The position numbers and the translations under genes were made by a program. 64,000 nucleotides of DNA from CAVUMR01 sp963742715 (GTDB taxonomy: Bacteria > Actinomycetota > Actinomycetes > Mycobacteriales > Micromonosporaceae): assembly GCA_963742715.1 (NCBI GenBank), contig CAVUMR010000002.1:620001-684000 (forward strand). Reading direction: 5' to 3'. Shown here one piece after another: positions 1 to 11,325 of the stretch (positions are counted from its first letter, which is position 1; each line of letters opens with the position of its first letter). Under the pieces are notes generated by a model, which was given only the letters and a program-made list of their open reading frames with translations, searched no databases and was not told the DNA's origin.

Positions 1-1340
1 CGTACCTGCTCAACGGCGTGAAGTTGTGGGCCACCAACGGGGTCGTGGCCGACCTGCTCGTGGTGATGGCCCAGGTACCGCGCTCGGACGGGCACCGGGG
101 CGGCATCACCGCGTTCGTGGTCGAGGCGGACAGCCCCGGCATCACGGTGGAGCGCCGCAACGCGTTCATGGGCCTGCGTGGCCTGGAGAACAGCGTCACC
201 CGCTTCCACGACGTACGGGTGCCCGCGGAGAACGTGATCGGCGCCGAGGGCAAGGGCCTGAAGATCGCGCTGACCACCCTCAACACCGGTCGGTTGTCGC
301 TGCCCGCGATGTGCGCGGGAGCCGGCAAGTTCTGCCTGCGGGTGGCCCGGGACTGGGCCGCCGAGCGGGTCCAGTGGGGCCGGCCGGTCGCCCAGCACGA
401 GGCCATCTCCAGCAAGATCGCGTACATCGCGGCCAGCACGTTCGCGATGGAGTCGATTCTCGAACTGTCCAGCATGCTCGCCGACGACGACCGCAACGAC
501 ATCCGGATCGAGGCGGCCATCGCCAAGTTGTACGCCTCCGAGGTCGCCTGCCTGGTCGCCGACGAGACCATGCAGATCCGGGGCGGGCGCGGGTACGAGA
601 CCGCGGAGTCGTTGGCCGCCCGTGGCGAGCGCGCGATCCCGATCGAGCAGATCGTCCGGGACCTGCGGATCAACCGGATCTTCGAAGGCTCGACCGAGAT
701 CATGAAGCTGTTCATCGCGCGCGAGGCGGTGGACGCGCACCTGTCGGTGGCCGGCGACATCATCGACCCGAAGGCTGGCGTCGGGCGCAAGGCGAAGGCG
801 GCGGCCGGTGCCGGCGCGTTCTACGCCCGGTGGCTCCCGTCCCTCGCGGTCGGCCGCGGCCAGGCGCCCACCTCGTACAACGAGTTCGGCCCGCTCGCCC
901 GGCACCTGCGGTACGTCGAACGGGCGAGCCGCAAGATGGCCCGCTCCACGTTCTACGGGATGGCCCGGTGGCAGGGGCGGCTCGAGCGCAAGCAGGGCTT
1001 CCTCGGCCGGATCGTCGACATCGGCGCGGAACTGTTCACCATGAGCGCCGTGTGCGTACGCGCGGACCGGCTGCGTACCACCGAACCGGAGCACTCCGCC
1101 GCGGCCATGGAGCTGGCCGACCTGTACTGCGAGCAGGCCCGGCAGCGGGTTGACCTGCTGTTCCACCGGCTCTGGGAGAACACCGACGCACTGGATGTAC
1201 AAGCCACCAAGCGGGTGCTCGCCGGCCGGTACGACTGGCTGGAGGAGGGCGTCCTGCACCCCGGCGGCGACGAGCCGTGGGTGGCGGCGTACGACCAGGG
1301 GCCGGCGACCGTGGCCGACGTACGGCGCCGGATCGGCTGA
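1..1340 (+). CDS. Acyl-CoA dehydrogenase, 5' end outside window
   Basis: The frame is open from the first base (codons in phase with position 3), so the N-terminal part lies upstream. It would catalyse FAD-dependent alpha,beta-dehydrogenation of acyl-CoA in beta-oxidation. The visible part starts in the middle beta-domain (YLLNG-KLW-TNG, typical of the family), then the helical C-domain with RNAFMGLRG, QIRGGRGYE and RIFEGSTEIM near 680-710, the standard C-terminal signature. About 210 residues follow this signature, far more than in short-chain enzymes, which resembles the long-chain/VLCAD-type members with an extra C-terminal domain. Substrate length is inference. The gene ends with TGA at 1338-1340. 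The next gene faces it, so it is probably the last gene of its transcript. Confidence 0.9.
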   Translation, partial: YLLNGVKLWATNGVVADLLVVMAQVPRSDGHRGGITAFVVEADSPGITVERRNAFMGLRGLENSVTRFHDVRVPAENVIGAEGKGLKIALTTLNTGRLSLPAMCAGAGKFCLRVARDWAAERVQWGRPVAQHEAISSKIAYIAASTFAMESILELSSMLADDDRNDIRIEAAIAKLYASEVACLVADETMQIRGGRGYETAESLAARGERAIPIEQIVRDLRINRIFEGSTEIMKLFIAREAVDAHLSVAGDIIDPKAGVGRKAKAAAGAGAFYARWLPSLAVGRGQAPTSYNEFGPLARHLRYVERASRKMARSTFYGMARWQGRLERKQGFLGRIVDIGAELFTMSAVCVRADRLRTTEPEHSAAAMELADLYCEQARQRVDLLFHRLWENTDALDVQATKRVLAGRYDWLEEGVLHPGGDEPWVAAYDQGPATVADVRRRIG

Positions 1341-1382
1341 GACGTGCGGATAGTGGGTGCCGTCCGGCGCCCACTGTCCGCA

Positions 1383-2006
1383 CTAGCCGCCCCGCGGCGC
1401 GCGCAGCCCGAGGCCGCGCAGTTCCAGCGCGGCCAGGGCACCGATCACGGCCGGGTCGCCCCGGCGCCACCCGTCCACCGGATCCGGACCGGTGGCCCGG
1501 AGCTTGCGCAGCGGCCGGTTCGCCAGTGCGCGCAGTGCGAGCAGGTCCTGCCCCTGCGACTGGCCCCGCAGCACGCTCGCCGCCGACGCGCGCCGGATCC
1601 ACCGGATCCGCAGCGGCAGCCAGCCGAGCAGTACCAGACTCAACGGTCCGACCAGCAGCAACGCCGCCAGTACCAGCGCCAGCTGCGACACCAGGTGCTC
1701 CTGGTCGCGGCCGGCGTCGGCCAGTGACCGGGCAGCTTCGGCGGCTTTACCGAACGGTGCGGCGAGATCGTCGCCGACCAGCGGTACCCGTTTGGCGGCA
1801 CGGCCGGCATCGGCCAGGCTGCCGGACAGTCCGGTACCGGCGTCGGACAGCTTCTGCCCGGGCACCCCGAGCTTCAGTACGAGATCGTGGAGCCAGATCG
1901 CGGCGCGGATCCACAGGTACGTCCAGAGCACCACGGACGCGTCGGTCAGAATCTGGCGGAGGGCGCGGACGGGACGGTCGGCGTAGAGCTTCACGTACCG
2001 AAGCAT
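1383..2006 (-). CDS. Membrane protein of unknown function
   Basis: 207 residues from ATG 2006. I do not recognise a family. The N-terminal 45 residues contain a hydrophobic, Trp-rich segment (VVLWTYLWIRAAIWL). The middle (about 55-105) is polar and Ala/Gly-rich with repeated SLADAGR units. A strong membrane helix follows at about 110-135 (LALVLAALLLVGPLSLVLLGWLPL), then a basic cytoplasmic tail rich in Arg and Leu. The topology suggests two membrane passes with a possible extracytoplasmic loop between them. It is convergent with the acyl-CoA dehydrogenase (42 bp gap) and lies downstream of another small membrane protein on the same strand, from which it is separated by a GC-rich repeat-like gap. 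Confidence 0.6.
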   Translation of the reverse strand: MLRYVKLYADRPVRALRQILTDASVVLWTYLWIRAAIWLHDLVLKLGVPGQKLSDAGTGLSGSLADAGRAAKRVPLVGDDLAAPFGKAAEAARSLADAGRDQEHLVSQLALVLAALLLVGPLSLVLLGWLPLRIRWIRRASAASVLRGQSQGQDLLALRALANRPLRKLRATGPDPVDGWRRGDPAVIGALAALELRGLGLRAPRGG

Positions 2007-2039
2007 GCCGTTTGCCGTTCCGGCCCGCAGGCCCGAACG

Positions 2040-2127
2040 GGTGCCGTCGCGACGGCGGGTCGGTCGCGACAGCGCGGTCGGTCAGGACGGCACGGCCAGT
2101 CGCGACGGCGGTCGGGCGCGACGGCGG
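2040..2127. repeat. GC-rich degenerate short repeats, intergenic
   Basis: The gap between two minus-strand membrane protein genes is filled by degenerate repeats of GTCGCGACGGCGGTC-like units (several copies with variation) ending in GGCGGTCAG. It shares the GCGGTCAG core with the repeat arrays near 5.2 kb and 39.1 kb. No gene is supported here. Confidence 0.5.
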
Positions 2128-2445
2128 TCAGTTCAGCTTGTCCACCGCGATGAGCACCAGCAGCGCGATCACCAGGAGTCGCAGCGCCCGCCCGGCCGGA
2201 GGATGGGCCGGCCAGCCGGCCGCCAGCAGCGCGGCGAGGCCGGCCGCGATGGCGGACAGCAGCAGCGCGCCGATCACGCCCGGTGCGAACACGCCGAGCA
2301 GGCCCAGCACCAGGGCGCCGAGGAACACCCCGGTCGTCGGCAGGTGTGACAGCCAGACGAGCAGCACCGTGAGCCGGTTCGGGCCGGGCCGGCCCACCGG
2401 CGGCTCGGTCCGCCGCTTGCCGTCCGTCCGGCGCTGCTCGGTCAC
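2128..2445 (-). CDS. Small DUF6703-like membrane protein
   Basis: 105 residues from GTG 2445. A polar, basic N-terminus (about 30 residues) precedes three hydrophobic segments at about 35-50, 52-75 and 85-103 (the last is LRLLVIALLVLIAVDKLN). Length and pattern resemble the actinobacterial DUF6703 membrane proteins, recognised by eye only. No catalytic motif is visible. A plausible ribosome site (GGAGAG) precedes the GTG. The gene precedes the other membrane protein on the same strand, and its own upstream region is shared with a divergent monooxygenase-like gene. Confidence 0.55.
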   Translation of the reverse strand: MTEQRRTDGKRRTEPPVGRPGPNRLTVLLVWLSHLPTTGVFLGALVLGLLGVFAPGVIGALLLSAIAAGLAALLAAGWPAHPPAGRALRLLVIALLVLIAVDKLN

Positions 2446-2686
2446 GTGCTCTCCCTACCCGGCGTCGGTCGCGGTACCCCTGGGGCGCCCTGTCCGGCCG
2501 GTCCGGCACCGCGCGATGGCGGGCGCACCGGCCTGACGGGCGCTGCCTCGACCTGGTGGCGAGACGGTAGCGTCAGACCATCATGCTGCCAGGGGCGTGA
2601 CCGGCGCCGGCCGGTGCCTCCACGCAGTGGAACGTGGCTGGCAGCGGCGGGTGCTACCGCCGGCTGGACTGGACGGGGGAGGACAG

Positions 2687-3064
2687 GTGCTCGTTGTCAG
2701 TCGGTTCCGGGTCGCCGAGGAGGCCGGGGCCGGGTTCGCCGACCAGGCTCAGCAGGCACTCTCCGCGCTCGCCGACTGCGTCGGCTTCGTCCGCGGCCGG
2801 GTCGGCCGGGCGGTCGACGAGCCGGAGCTGTGGTGCCTGATCACCGAGTGGGCTTCGGTCGGGGCGTACCGCCGGGCGTTGTCCGCGTTCCCGGTGAAGA
2901 TCGCGGCGACTCCGCTGTACGCGTTCGCGCTGGATGAACCGAGTGGCTACGAGACCCTCGCCGCGAGCGACGGCGGCGAGCTGACCGTGTCGACCAGTGA
3001 CCGGGCAGCCGACGCCGATGTGGCAGTGCTGGGGGATCCCGCCCGCGAAAGCGGGTCGCGATGA
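2687..3064 (+). CDS. Antibiotic biosynthesis monooxygenase (ABM)-like protein
   Basis: About 125 residues from GTG 2687, chosen because GGGGGAGGACAG immediately precedes it. Upstream start codons in the same frame add a segment with no family resemblance. The sequence (VVSRFRV, then a stretch with a conserved acidic/Trp segment LWCLITEWASVGAYRRAL) matches the ferredoxin-like ABM/dimeric alpha-beta barrel pattern, usually a homodimeric cofactor-free oxygenase or heme-binding fold. The substrate is unknown. The stop overlaps the ATG of the next gene (ATGA at 3061-3064), so the two are translationally coupled. Confidence 0.65.
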   Translation: MLVVSRFRVAEEAGAGFADQAQQALSALADCVGFVRGRVGRAVDEPELWCLITEWASVGAYRRALSAFPVKIAATPLYAFALDEPSGYETLAASDGGELTVSTSDRAADADVAVLGDPARESGSR

Positions 3065-3612
3065 CCGCTCCGGGTGGCTTCCCCGGTGTACCACCGGGCG
3101 CCGTGGGAGGTACCGAGCCGGTGCCACCGCCCGGCCCGGGAGTACGGCCGCCGTTCGCCGCCCCGCCGTCCGAGCGCAACCCGCGGCTGTGGATCGGCCT
3201 GGTCGTCGGCGGGCTGGCCGTACTGCTCTGCTGCGGCGGTGGCCTGGTCGGCCTGGGCGGCTTCTTCATCTGGGCGGTCAACGACACGAACGACCAGGCG
3301 AAAACCGCGGTCAGTGGGTTCCTCGACGCGTTGCGTGACCAGGACTACGGCAAGGCGTACGACCTGCAGTGCGCCCGGGTACGGCAGAGCGAGTCCGAGG
3401 ACGAGTTCACCACCCGCGCCACCGACAACCCGAGACTCGTCGAGTACCAGTTGTCCGACATCGAGCCGCCGGAACACTCGAGCAGCCAGGAGTCGCTCGG
3501 GTACGTGGTGCCGTCCCGCCTCGGGTACGCCAACGGGAGCCAGGAGACGCTGCGGATCCGGGTGATCTCCGCCCGCTCGGGCAGGTGGCAGGTGTGCGGA
3601 CTGGACCAGTAG
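3061..3612 (+). CDS. Single-pass membrane protein with Pro-rich N-terminus
   Basis: 183 residues from ATG 3061. The first 38 residues are Pro/Gly-rich and presumably cytoplasmic. A single membrane helix follows at about 42-72 (LWIGLVVGGLAVLLCCGGGLVG and on), then an extracytoplasmic domain of about 110 residues with a DUF4878/NTF2-like look (FLDALRDQDYGKAYDLQC, then RIRVISARSGRWQVCGL). Two Cys in the outer domain (DLQC and QVCG) could form a disulfide. This architecture is common in actinobacterial surface proteins of unknown role. Its start overlaps the stop of the upstream ABM-like gene, and it precedes glyS by 135 bp. Confidence 0.7.
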   Translation: MTAPGGFPGVPPGAVGGTEPVPPPGPGVRPPFAAPPSERNPRLWIGLVVGGLAVLLCCGGGLVGLGGFFIWAVNDTNDQAKTAVSGFLDALRDQDYGKAYDLQCARVRQSESEDEFTTRATDNPRLVEYQLSDIEPPEHSSSQESLGYVVPSRLGYANGSQETLRIRVISARSGRWQVCGLDQ

Positions 3613-3747
3613 GCGGATGGATCTCCCGGCGGGGTGCGCGATCGCCCCGTAGCCTGAGCCTTCTGGACAGACGGTAACCATCGCCGTCCTTCAAGCGTTG
3701 TCCGTGACGTGTCTGTCCCCACCGACCGCCAGCCGGATGGAGGAGCT

Positions 3748-5130
3748 GTGTCAGCCGATCGCATCGAGACCCTCGTCAGCCTGTCGAAGCGTCGCGGGTT
3801 CGTGTACCCCTCGAGCGAGATCTACGGCGGTACCCGGTCGGCCTGGGACTACGGTCCGCTCGGCGTCGAGCTGAAGGAGAACATCCGACGCCAGTGGTGG
3901 AAGGCGATGGTCCAGCAGCGCGACGACGTGGTCGGCATCGACTCCGCGGTCGTACTGGCGCGCGACGTGTGGGTGGCGTCCGGACACGTGGACGAGTTCG
4001 TCGACCCGCTCACGGAGTGTTCCAGCTGTCACAAGCGGTACCGGGCCGACAACCTCGAAGAGGAGTACACCGAGAAGCACGGCGAGGTGCCGCCGAACGG
4101 CCTGGCCGGACTGGCCTGCCCGAACTGCGGCAACCGCGGCACCTTCAGTGAGCCGCGCATGTTCAACGGGCTGATGAAGACCTTCCTCGGTGCGGTCGAG
4201 GACGAGAGCGCGGAGCACTACCTGCGCCCGGAGACCGCACAGGGCATCTTCATCAACTTCCTCAACGTCATGCAGTCGGCGCGCAAGAAGCCGCCGTTCG
4301 GCATCGCGCAGACCGGCAAGTCGTTCCGCAACGAGATCACGCCCGGCAACTTCATCTTCCGGACCCGCGAGTTCGAGGTCATGGAGCTGGAGTACTTCGT
4401 CGTACCCGGCACCGACGCGGAGTGGCACGAGTACTGGCTGGAAGAGCGCTGGAACTGGTACGTCATGCTCGGCTTGAAGCCGGACAACCTGCGCCGGTAC
4501 GAGCACCCGCAGGACAAGCTGTCGCACTACGCGAAGCGGACCGTCGACATCGAGTACCGGTTCCAGTTCGGTGGCAGCGAATGGGCCGAGTTGGAGGGCG
4601 TCGCCAACCGGACCGACTTCGACCTCGGTACGCACAACAAGCAGTCCGGCGCCGACCTGTCGTACTTCGACCAGGACAAGGGCGAGCGCTGGGTGCCGTA
4701 CGTGATCGAGCCGGCCGCCGGTCTGACCCGCAGCGTGCTGGCGTTCATGCTCGAGGCGTACGACGTCGACGAAGCGCCGAACACCAAGGGCGGCATGGAC
4801 AAGCGGACCGTGATGCGGTTCGACCCGCGGCTCGCGCCGGTGAAGGCGGCCGTACTACCGCTCTCGCGCAACCCGGAGTTGTCGCCGAAGGCGCGCGCTC
4901 TGGCCGCCCTGCTGCGGGAGCGGTGGACGGTGGAGTTCGACGACGCGGGCGCGATCGGCCGGCGGTACCGGCGGCAGGACGAGATCGGTACGCCGTACTG
5001 CCTGACCGTGGACTTCGACACCCTCAACGATGACGCGGTGACGATCCGGGACCGCGACACCATGCGGCAGGAGCGGATCGCGCTGGCTCAGGTCGAGCGG
5101 TACCTGCTGGAGCGGCTGCCCCCCTGCTGA
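3748..5130 (+). CDS. glyS: Glycyl-tRNA synthetase, class II homodimeric type
   Basis: 460 residues from GTG 3748. This start has GGAGGAG directly upstream and gives an N-terminus (MSADRIETLVSLSKRRGFVYPSSEIYG) that fits the family; an in-frame GTG at 3709 lacks such a site. The enzyme charges tRNA-Gly in the cytoplasm. A Cys4 zinc insertion is visible as CSSC (residues 91-94) and CPNC (124-127). Class II motif 2 is visible as FRNEITPG...FRTREFE, and the motif 3 region as AAGLTRSVLAF. The C-terminal anticodon-binding domain follows (about 360-460). Length is normal for the eukaryote/archaea-like GlyRS used by actinobacteria. It converges on the XdhC-like gene across a tandem-repeat array. Confidence 0.96.
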   Translation: MSADRIETLVSLSKRRGFVYPSSEIYGGTRSAWDYGPLGVELKENIRRQWWKAMVQQRDDVVGIDSAVVLARDVWVASGHVDEFVDPLTECSSCHKRYRADNLEEEYTEKHGEVPPNGLAGLACPNCGNRGTFSEPRMFNGLMKTFLGAVEDESAEHYLRPETAQGIFINFLNVMQSARKKPPFGIAQTGKSFRNEITPGNFIFRTREFEVMELEYFVVPGTDAEWHEYWLEERWNWYVMLGLKPDNLRRYEHPQDKLSHYAKRTVDIEYRFQFGGSEWAELEGVANRTDFDLGTHNKQSGADLSYFDQDKGERWVPYVIEPAAGLTRSVLAFMLEAYDVDEAPNTKGGMDKRTVMRFDPRLAPVKAAVLPLSRNPELSPKARALAALLRERWTVEFDDAGAIGRRYRRQDEIGTPYCLTVDFDTLNDDAVTIRDRDTMRQERIALAQVERYLLERLPPC

Positions 5131-5175
5131 CCCGCGGTCAGCCACCCGCGGTCAGCCAGCCCTCGGACCGCGGTT

Positions 5176-5334
5176 AGAAGGCCCGCGGCCAGAAGGTGCG
5201 CGGTCAGAAGGTGCGCGGTCAGAAGGTGCGCGGCCAGAAGGTGCGCGGTCAGAAGGTGCGCGGCCAGAAGGTGCGCGGCCAGAAGGTCCGCGGTCAGAAG
5301 GTCCGCGGTCAGAAGGTCCGCGGTCAGAAGGTGA
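5176..5334. repeat. 15-bp tandem array, about 10.6 copies
   Basis: Ten consecutive 15-bp units of the form AGAAGGTGCGCGGTC (variants GTCCGC, GGCC) fill 5176-5325, with a partial eleventh unit that overlaps the end of the XdhC-like gene. The preceding 45 bp carries looser copies of CCGCGGTCAG. It lies between two convergent genes. In one frame it would read (VRGQK)n, but there is no sign that it is translated. Confidence 0.9.
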
Positions 5335-5932
5335 AGCCGCCGGGCTTGCCGTTGCGCTCGGCGATCAGACCGGCCAGCGTGGAGATCGCGATCTCGGCGG
5401 GGCTCTTCGAGCCGATGTTGAGCCCGATCGGGCGGTGGATCCGGCCGATCTCCTCCTCCGGTACCCCCAACGCCCGCAACGCCGGGACGTGCGGCGCCGG
5501 GTGTCGCGGGCTGCCGATCACGCCGATCCACCGCGCCGGGGTGGCTAGCGCGGCCTGGAGCAGGTCGCCCAGCTCGTCCCGGTGATGGTCGGTCACCACC
5601 AGGTCGGCGGTGGCGTCCAGGGCGGCCGGTCCGGGCAGCTCGGCGACCAGGTCCGCGTGCCGGCGGTCGCCGTCGGTCAGCCGATCCCGGTCCGGCTCCA
5701 CCAGCACCGTGCGGTACCCCAGGTCCCGGCCGAAATGGAGCAGGTAAGCCGCGACCGGCGAGGCGAACACGGCCACCAGGGTGCCGACCGCGGTGGCCGG
5801 TGCCGCGGCGCCGTGCGCGACCGCGCAGGCCGGGTCGAGCGCCCCGTGGGTCGCGTGCGCGTGTTCGGCGTGCGCCGGATCGCATTCGTCCGCGGCGGAC
5901 GGGCGGCTGTGGTGGTGCGTACCTGCGGTCAC
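5324..5932 (-). CDS. XdhC/CoxI-family NAD(P)-binding protein
   Basis: About 202 residues if GTG 5932 is used. In-frame starts up to 5995 exist but would leave only 20 bp to the divergent dus gene. The N-terminus is His/Ala-rich. The rest is a Rossmann-type domain: GTLVAVFASPVAAYLLHFGRDLGYRTVLVEPD, ADLVVTDHH, then WIGVIGSPRH and the C-terminal IGLNIGSKSPAEIAISTLAGLIA, the characteristic ending of XdhC proteins. Known members insert sulfurated molybdenum cofactor into xanthine dehydrogenase-type enzymes. No molybdoenzyme gene is in view, so its partner is unknown. The stop lies inside the 15-bp tandem array. Confidence 0.8.
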   Translation of the reverse strand: MTAGTHHHSRPSAADECDPAHAEHAHATHGALDPACAVAHGAAAPATAVGTLVAVFASPVAAYLLHFGRDLGYRTVLVEPDRDRLTDGDRRHADLVAELPGPAALDATADLVVTDHHRDELGDLLQAALATPARWIGVIGSPRHPAPHVPALRALGVPEEEIGRIHRPIGLNIGSKSPAEIAISTLAGLIAERNGKPGGFTF

Positions 5933-6015
5933 CCCCACACCCTGCGACGGCGGGCGCGGCAGCGCAAGGACCTGCCGATATCCGTGGCGGGGCACGGCGT
6001 GGGATCCTCGAAGGC

Positions 6016-7218
6016 GTGTCCGCCCCCTCTGCCGTCGACCGGGACGCCCGCGCCACCGTGGCCGGGGCGTCGGAGCACGCCCCGCTGGTGAGCGCCGCCC
6101 CGCTGCCGCTCGGGCCGTACCAGGTGTGGCCGCCGGTCGTGCTGGCGCCGATGGCCGGGATCACCAACATCGCGTTCCGCCGGCTGTGCCGGGAGCACGG
6201 GGCCGGCCTGTACGTCTGCGAGATGGTCACCACCCGCGCGCTGGTCGAACGCAACCCGAAGACGCTGCGGATGGTGGCGTTCGAGCCGGACGAGCGGCCG
6301 CGCAGCCTCCAGCTGTACGGCGTGGACCCTTCGATTACCCGCCGTGCTGTCGAAATGATCGTTGCCGAGCGCCTTGCCGATCACATCGACCTGAACTTCG
6401 GCTGCCCGGTACCCAAGGTGACCCGCAAGGGCGGTGGTGCCGCGCTGCCGTGGCGGCGCAAGCTGTTCGCCCGGATCGTCACGGCCGCCGTCGAGGCGGC
6501 GGCTCCGGCAGGGGTACCGGTGACCGTGAAGATCCGTAAGGGCATCGACGCCGGGCACCTCACGTACCTCGATGCCGGCCGGATCGCGGAGGACTGCGGA
6601 GCGGCGTACGTCGCGCTGCACGCCCGTACCGCCGCGGACCGGTACTCCGGGCACGCCGACTGGGCCGCGATCGGCACGCTGAAACAGGCGCTGGGGGTCC
6701 CGGTACTCGGAAATGGCGACATCTGGGAAGCCGACGACGCGCTGCGGATGATGGCCGAGACCGGCGCGGACGGGGTGGTCGTCGGCCGCGGCTGCCTGGG
6801 CCGGCCGTGGCTGTTCGCTGACCTCGCCGCCGCGTTCGCCGGCCGGTCCGACCGGGAGTTGCCCGGTCTTGGACAGGTCGCCGGCGGTATGCGGCGCCAT
6901 GCGCAACTCCTGGTGGAGTGGCTCGGCGACGAGCGGGACGGGTGTACCGACTTCCGCAAGCACGTGGCCTGGTACCTCAAGGGCTTCCCGGTGGGCGGGG
7001 AGTTGCGCCGGCGACTCGCGTCGATCTCCCGGCTGGACGAGCTCGACGTACTGCTGGCGCAGCTCGATCCGGACGTACCGTTTCCGGTCAGCGAGCTGGG
7101 GCAGCCCCGTGGCCGGACGACCGCCCCGGCCCGGGTGGCGCTGCCGGCCGGCTGGCTCGAGGATCGGGACTCAGCGGCGGTACCGGGGGACGCCGAACTG
7201 CCCGATTCGGGCGGTTGA
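6016..7218 (+). CDS. dus: tRNA-dihydrouridine synthase, DusB-like
   Basis: 400 residues from GTG 6016, the start that leaves a short leader before the TIM barrel. The enzyme uses FMN and NADPH to reduce uridine in the tRNA D-loop. Visible signatures are LAPMAGITNIAFRRLC at the barrel entry, the active-site motif NFGCPVPKVTRKGGGAALP with catalytic Cys130, VKIRKGID, the phosphate-binding LHARTAADRYSG, VLGNGDIW, and GADGVVVGRGCLGRPWLF near the FMN phosphate site. A helical tRNA-binding domain follows (about residues 290-360, with DFRKHVAWYLKGFPVG). It is slightly longer than E. coli DusB because of a 35-residue N-terminal extension and a polar tail. It precedes ppdK on the same strand with 176 bp between them. 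Confidence 0.93.
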   Translation: MSAPSAVDRDARATVAGASEHAPLVSAAPLPLGPYQVWPPVVLAPMAGITNIAFRRLCREHGAGLYVCEMVTTRALVERNPKTLRMVAFEPDERPRSLQLYGVDPSITRRAVEMIVAERLADHIDLNFGCPVPKVTRKGGGAALPWRRKLFARIVTAAVEAAAPAGVPVTVKIRKGIDAGHLTYLDAGRIAEDCGAAYVALHARTAADRYSGHADWAAIGTLKQALGVPVLGNGDIWEADDALRMMAETGADGVVVGRGCLGRPWLFADLAAAFAGRSDRELPGLGQVAGGMRRHAQLLVEWLGDERDGCTDFRKHVAWYLKGFPVGGELRRRLASISRLDELDVLLAQLDPDVPFPVSELGQPRGRTTAPARVALPAGWLEDRDSAAVPGDAELPDSGG

Positions 7219-7394
7219 CGGCTCGGGTTACCCCGATTGGGGCGCCGAAGGTCACGGTGTGTACAAGGCATAGGCTCGCTCGATAGGGCGGGCGGTGCGC
7301 CAACGGCGGTGCACGGCGAAGCCCACCCAGCGGGTGCCCGGCCCGACGAAAGGGTAAAACGGCAGGTGCGCGCCTGCGGACAGGAGGACCAGCG

Positions 7395-10103
<2,709 letters not shown>

Positions 10104-10120
10104 TCTTCTCGCGACAGCCT

Positions 10121-10156
10121 TCGGGCCGGCGTCCTGAGTTCGGGACGCCGGCCCGA
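10121..10156. terminator. Rho-independent-type hairpin after ppdK
   Basis: A perfect 14-bp stem (TCGGGCCGGCGTCC at 10121-10134 with its complement at 10143-10156) encloses an 8-nt loop. It has no long T-tract, as usual in very GC-rich actinobacteria. It sits between convergent ppdK and the small secreted protein gene and could serve both. Confidence 0.8.
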
Positions 10157-10164
10157 GTCGCGTC

Positions 10165-10563
10165 TCAGCCGTGTACGCAGTCGGTCAGGTAGAACGTCTG
10201 GATCCACCCGTACCGGTTGACGCTCCCGTAGGCGAACCCGTACGCCCACGCGCCGCTCACCTGCGCGACCTGGAACGTGGTGCCGTCAGGTACGGCCGCG
10301 ACCTGTGCCCCGCCGGGGGACTGGTACATCGGCACGAAGATGCCGTCACTGTCGACCACGCAGCGGTCGCCCGGGGCCACCTGGCCGGCCGCGACCGGGC
10401 TTCCCGCCGCCGCGCCTGCGGCGATCGGGCCAGCGGTGCCGGTGCTTGCGGTGGCCGTGCTTGCGGTGGCCGTGGCGGTGCTTGCGGCGGCCGCGCTAGC
10501 GCTGGTCAGTGCCAGCGCGGCTCCGAGGAGCACGGTCGCGATCCGGTACATCGGTCTGGTCAT
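10165..10563 (-). CDS. Small secreted SH3-like protein
   Basis: 132 residues from ATG 10563, preceded by GGAGAGGA. A signal peptide is clear (MTRPMYRIATVLLGAALALTSASAAAA). It is followed by a low-complexity Ala/Thr/Ser linker (STATATASTATAS) to about residue 60, then a compact domain of about 70 residues with two Cys (DRCVVDSDG and LTDCVHG) that probably pair. The segment VAAVPDGTTFQVAQVSGAWAYGFAYG...NRYGWIQTFYL resembles bacterial SH3-type modules of secreted proteins, so cell-wall association is likely (inference). Confidence 0.7.
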   Translation of the reverse strand: MTRPMYRIATVLLGAALALTSASAAAASTATATASTATASTGTAGPIAAGAAAGSPVAAGQVAPGDRCVVDSDGIFVPMYQSPGGAQVAAVPDGTTFQVAQVSGAWAYGFAYGSVNRYGWIQTFYLTDCVHG

Positions 10564-10971
10564 GATGTCCTCTCCGATGTCGTGGCAGGCGCGGGGCAGG
10601 TCCAGTGCGAGGGCGCGACTGAGCCGCCATCTGGCTGATGGCCCGCGTCAGAAATGGGTTGATACCTGAATATCAGAGAGCTATTCGGACAGTCGAGATG
10701 GCTGCCCGGCCGACTCTGTCCGAGGTCGTACCACCTTGTCCCAACGCAACCCGCGCCCCACCTGGTTCTCACCGGCCATGCCCCTTCGCGGGGCGGTGCA
10801 GGAGCGGCAGAGACGGGAGTCCGCAGCGACCCGCCGCCGCACACCGGTCGGGTAGCCACTCGACGAGTTCACCGGGGCGAGAGTCGGGGCTTGCGCGTCG
10901 GTGGGCACCACGCCGCGCGGACATTCTTCAAATCGGTGGCGACCGCACCGCGAAGCAGCACAATCGGCTGG
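10564..10971. other. Intergenic region without a supported gene
   Basis: 408 bp between the divergent secreted protein and the VOC protein. It contains a relatively AT-rich patch (about 10650-10690, with ACCTGAATATC at 10664-10674) that may hold the promoter of the minus-strand gene. Open frames here lack coding character. The 11-mer also appears upstream of the S8 peptidase gene at 41471-41481. Confidence 0.4.
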
Positions 10972-11325
10972 ATGTCGAGTCGTTGGTACACCCTCGTGAT
11001 CGACGCGAAGGACCCCGCGCGGCTGGCCCGGTGGTGGGCGCAGGTGCTGGAGTACGAACTGGTCGAAGAGGGGCCGGACGAGGTGGTCATCGTTCAGGAC
11101 GAGGACACCAACCCGGGGATCATCTTCGTACCGGCGACCGAGGAGAAGACCGGCAAGAACCGGCTGCACCTTGACCTCAATCCGGACGACCAGGACGCCG
11201 AAGTGGAGCGGCTGGTCAACCTGGGCGCCGCCCGGGTCGACATCGGCCAGCGGGACGTCCGGTGGGTGGTACTGGCCGATCCGGAGGGCAACGAGTTCTG
11301 CGTACTGACCGCCCGGGAGCAGTAG
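10972..11325 (+). CDS. VOC (glyoxalase/dioxygenase-fold) family protein
   Basis: 117 residues from ATG 10972. An upstream in-frame extension lacks homology-like sequence. It matches the single-module VOC pattern: WYTLVIDAKDPARLARWWAQVLEY (first beta-alpha unit), VVIVQDEDTNPGIIFVP, a paired LHLDLNPDD...EVERLVNLGA, and the terminal WVVLADPEGNEFCVLTA. Proteins of this type are often metal-dependent or small-molecule-binding; the substrate here is unknown. The stop overlaps the GTG of the next gene (TAGTG), so the two are translationally coupled. Confidence 0.8.
   Translation: MSSRWYTLVIDAKDPARLARWWAQVLEYELVEEGPDEVVIVQDEDTNPGIIFVPATEEKTGKNRLHLDLNPDDQDAEVERLVNLGAARVDIGQRDVRWVVLADPEGNEFCVLTAREQ

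Noticed and set aside
5196..5585. Open frame encoding (VRGQK)n repeats
   Set aside because: It is simply the 15-bp array read through; it is opposite the XdhC-like gene and has no ribosome site.
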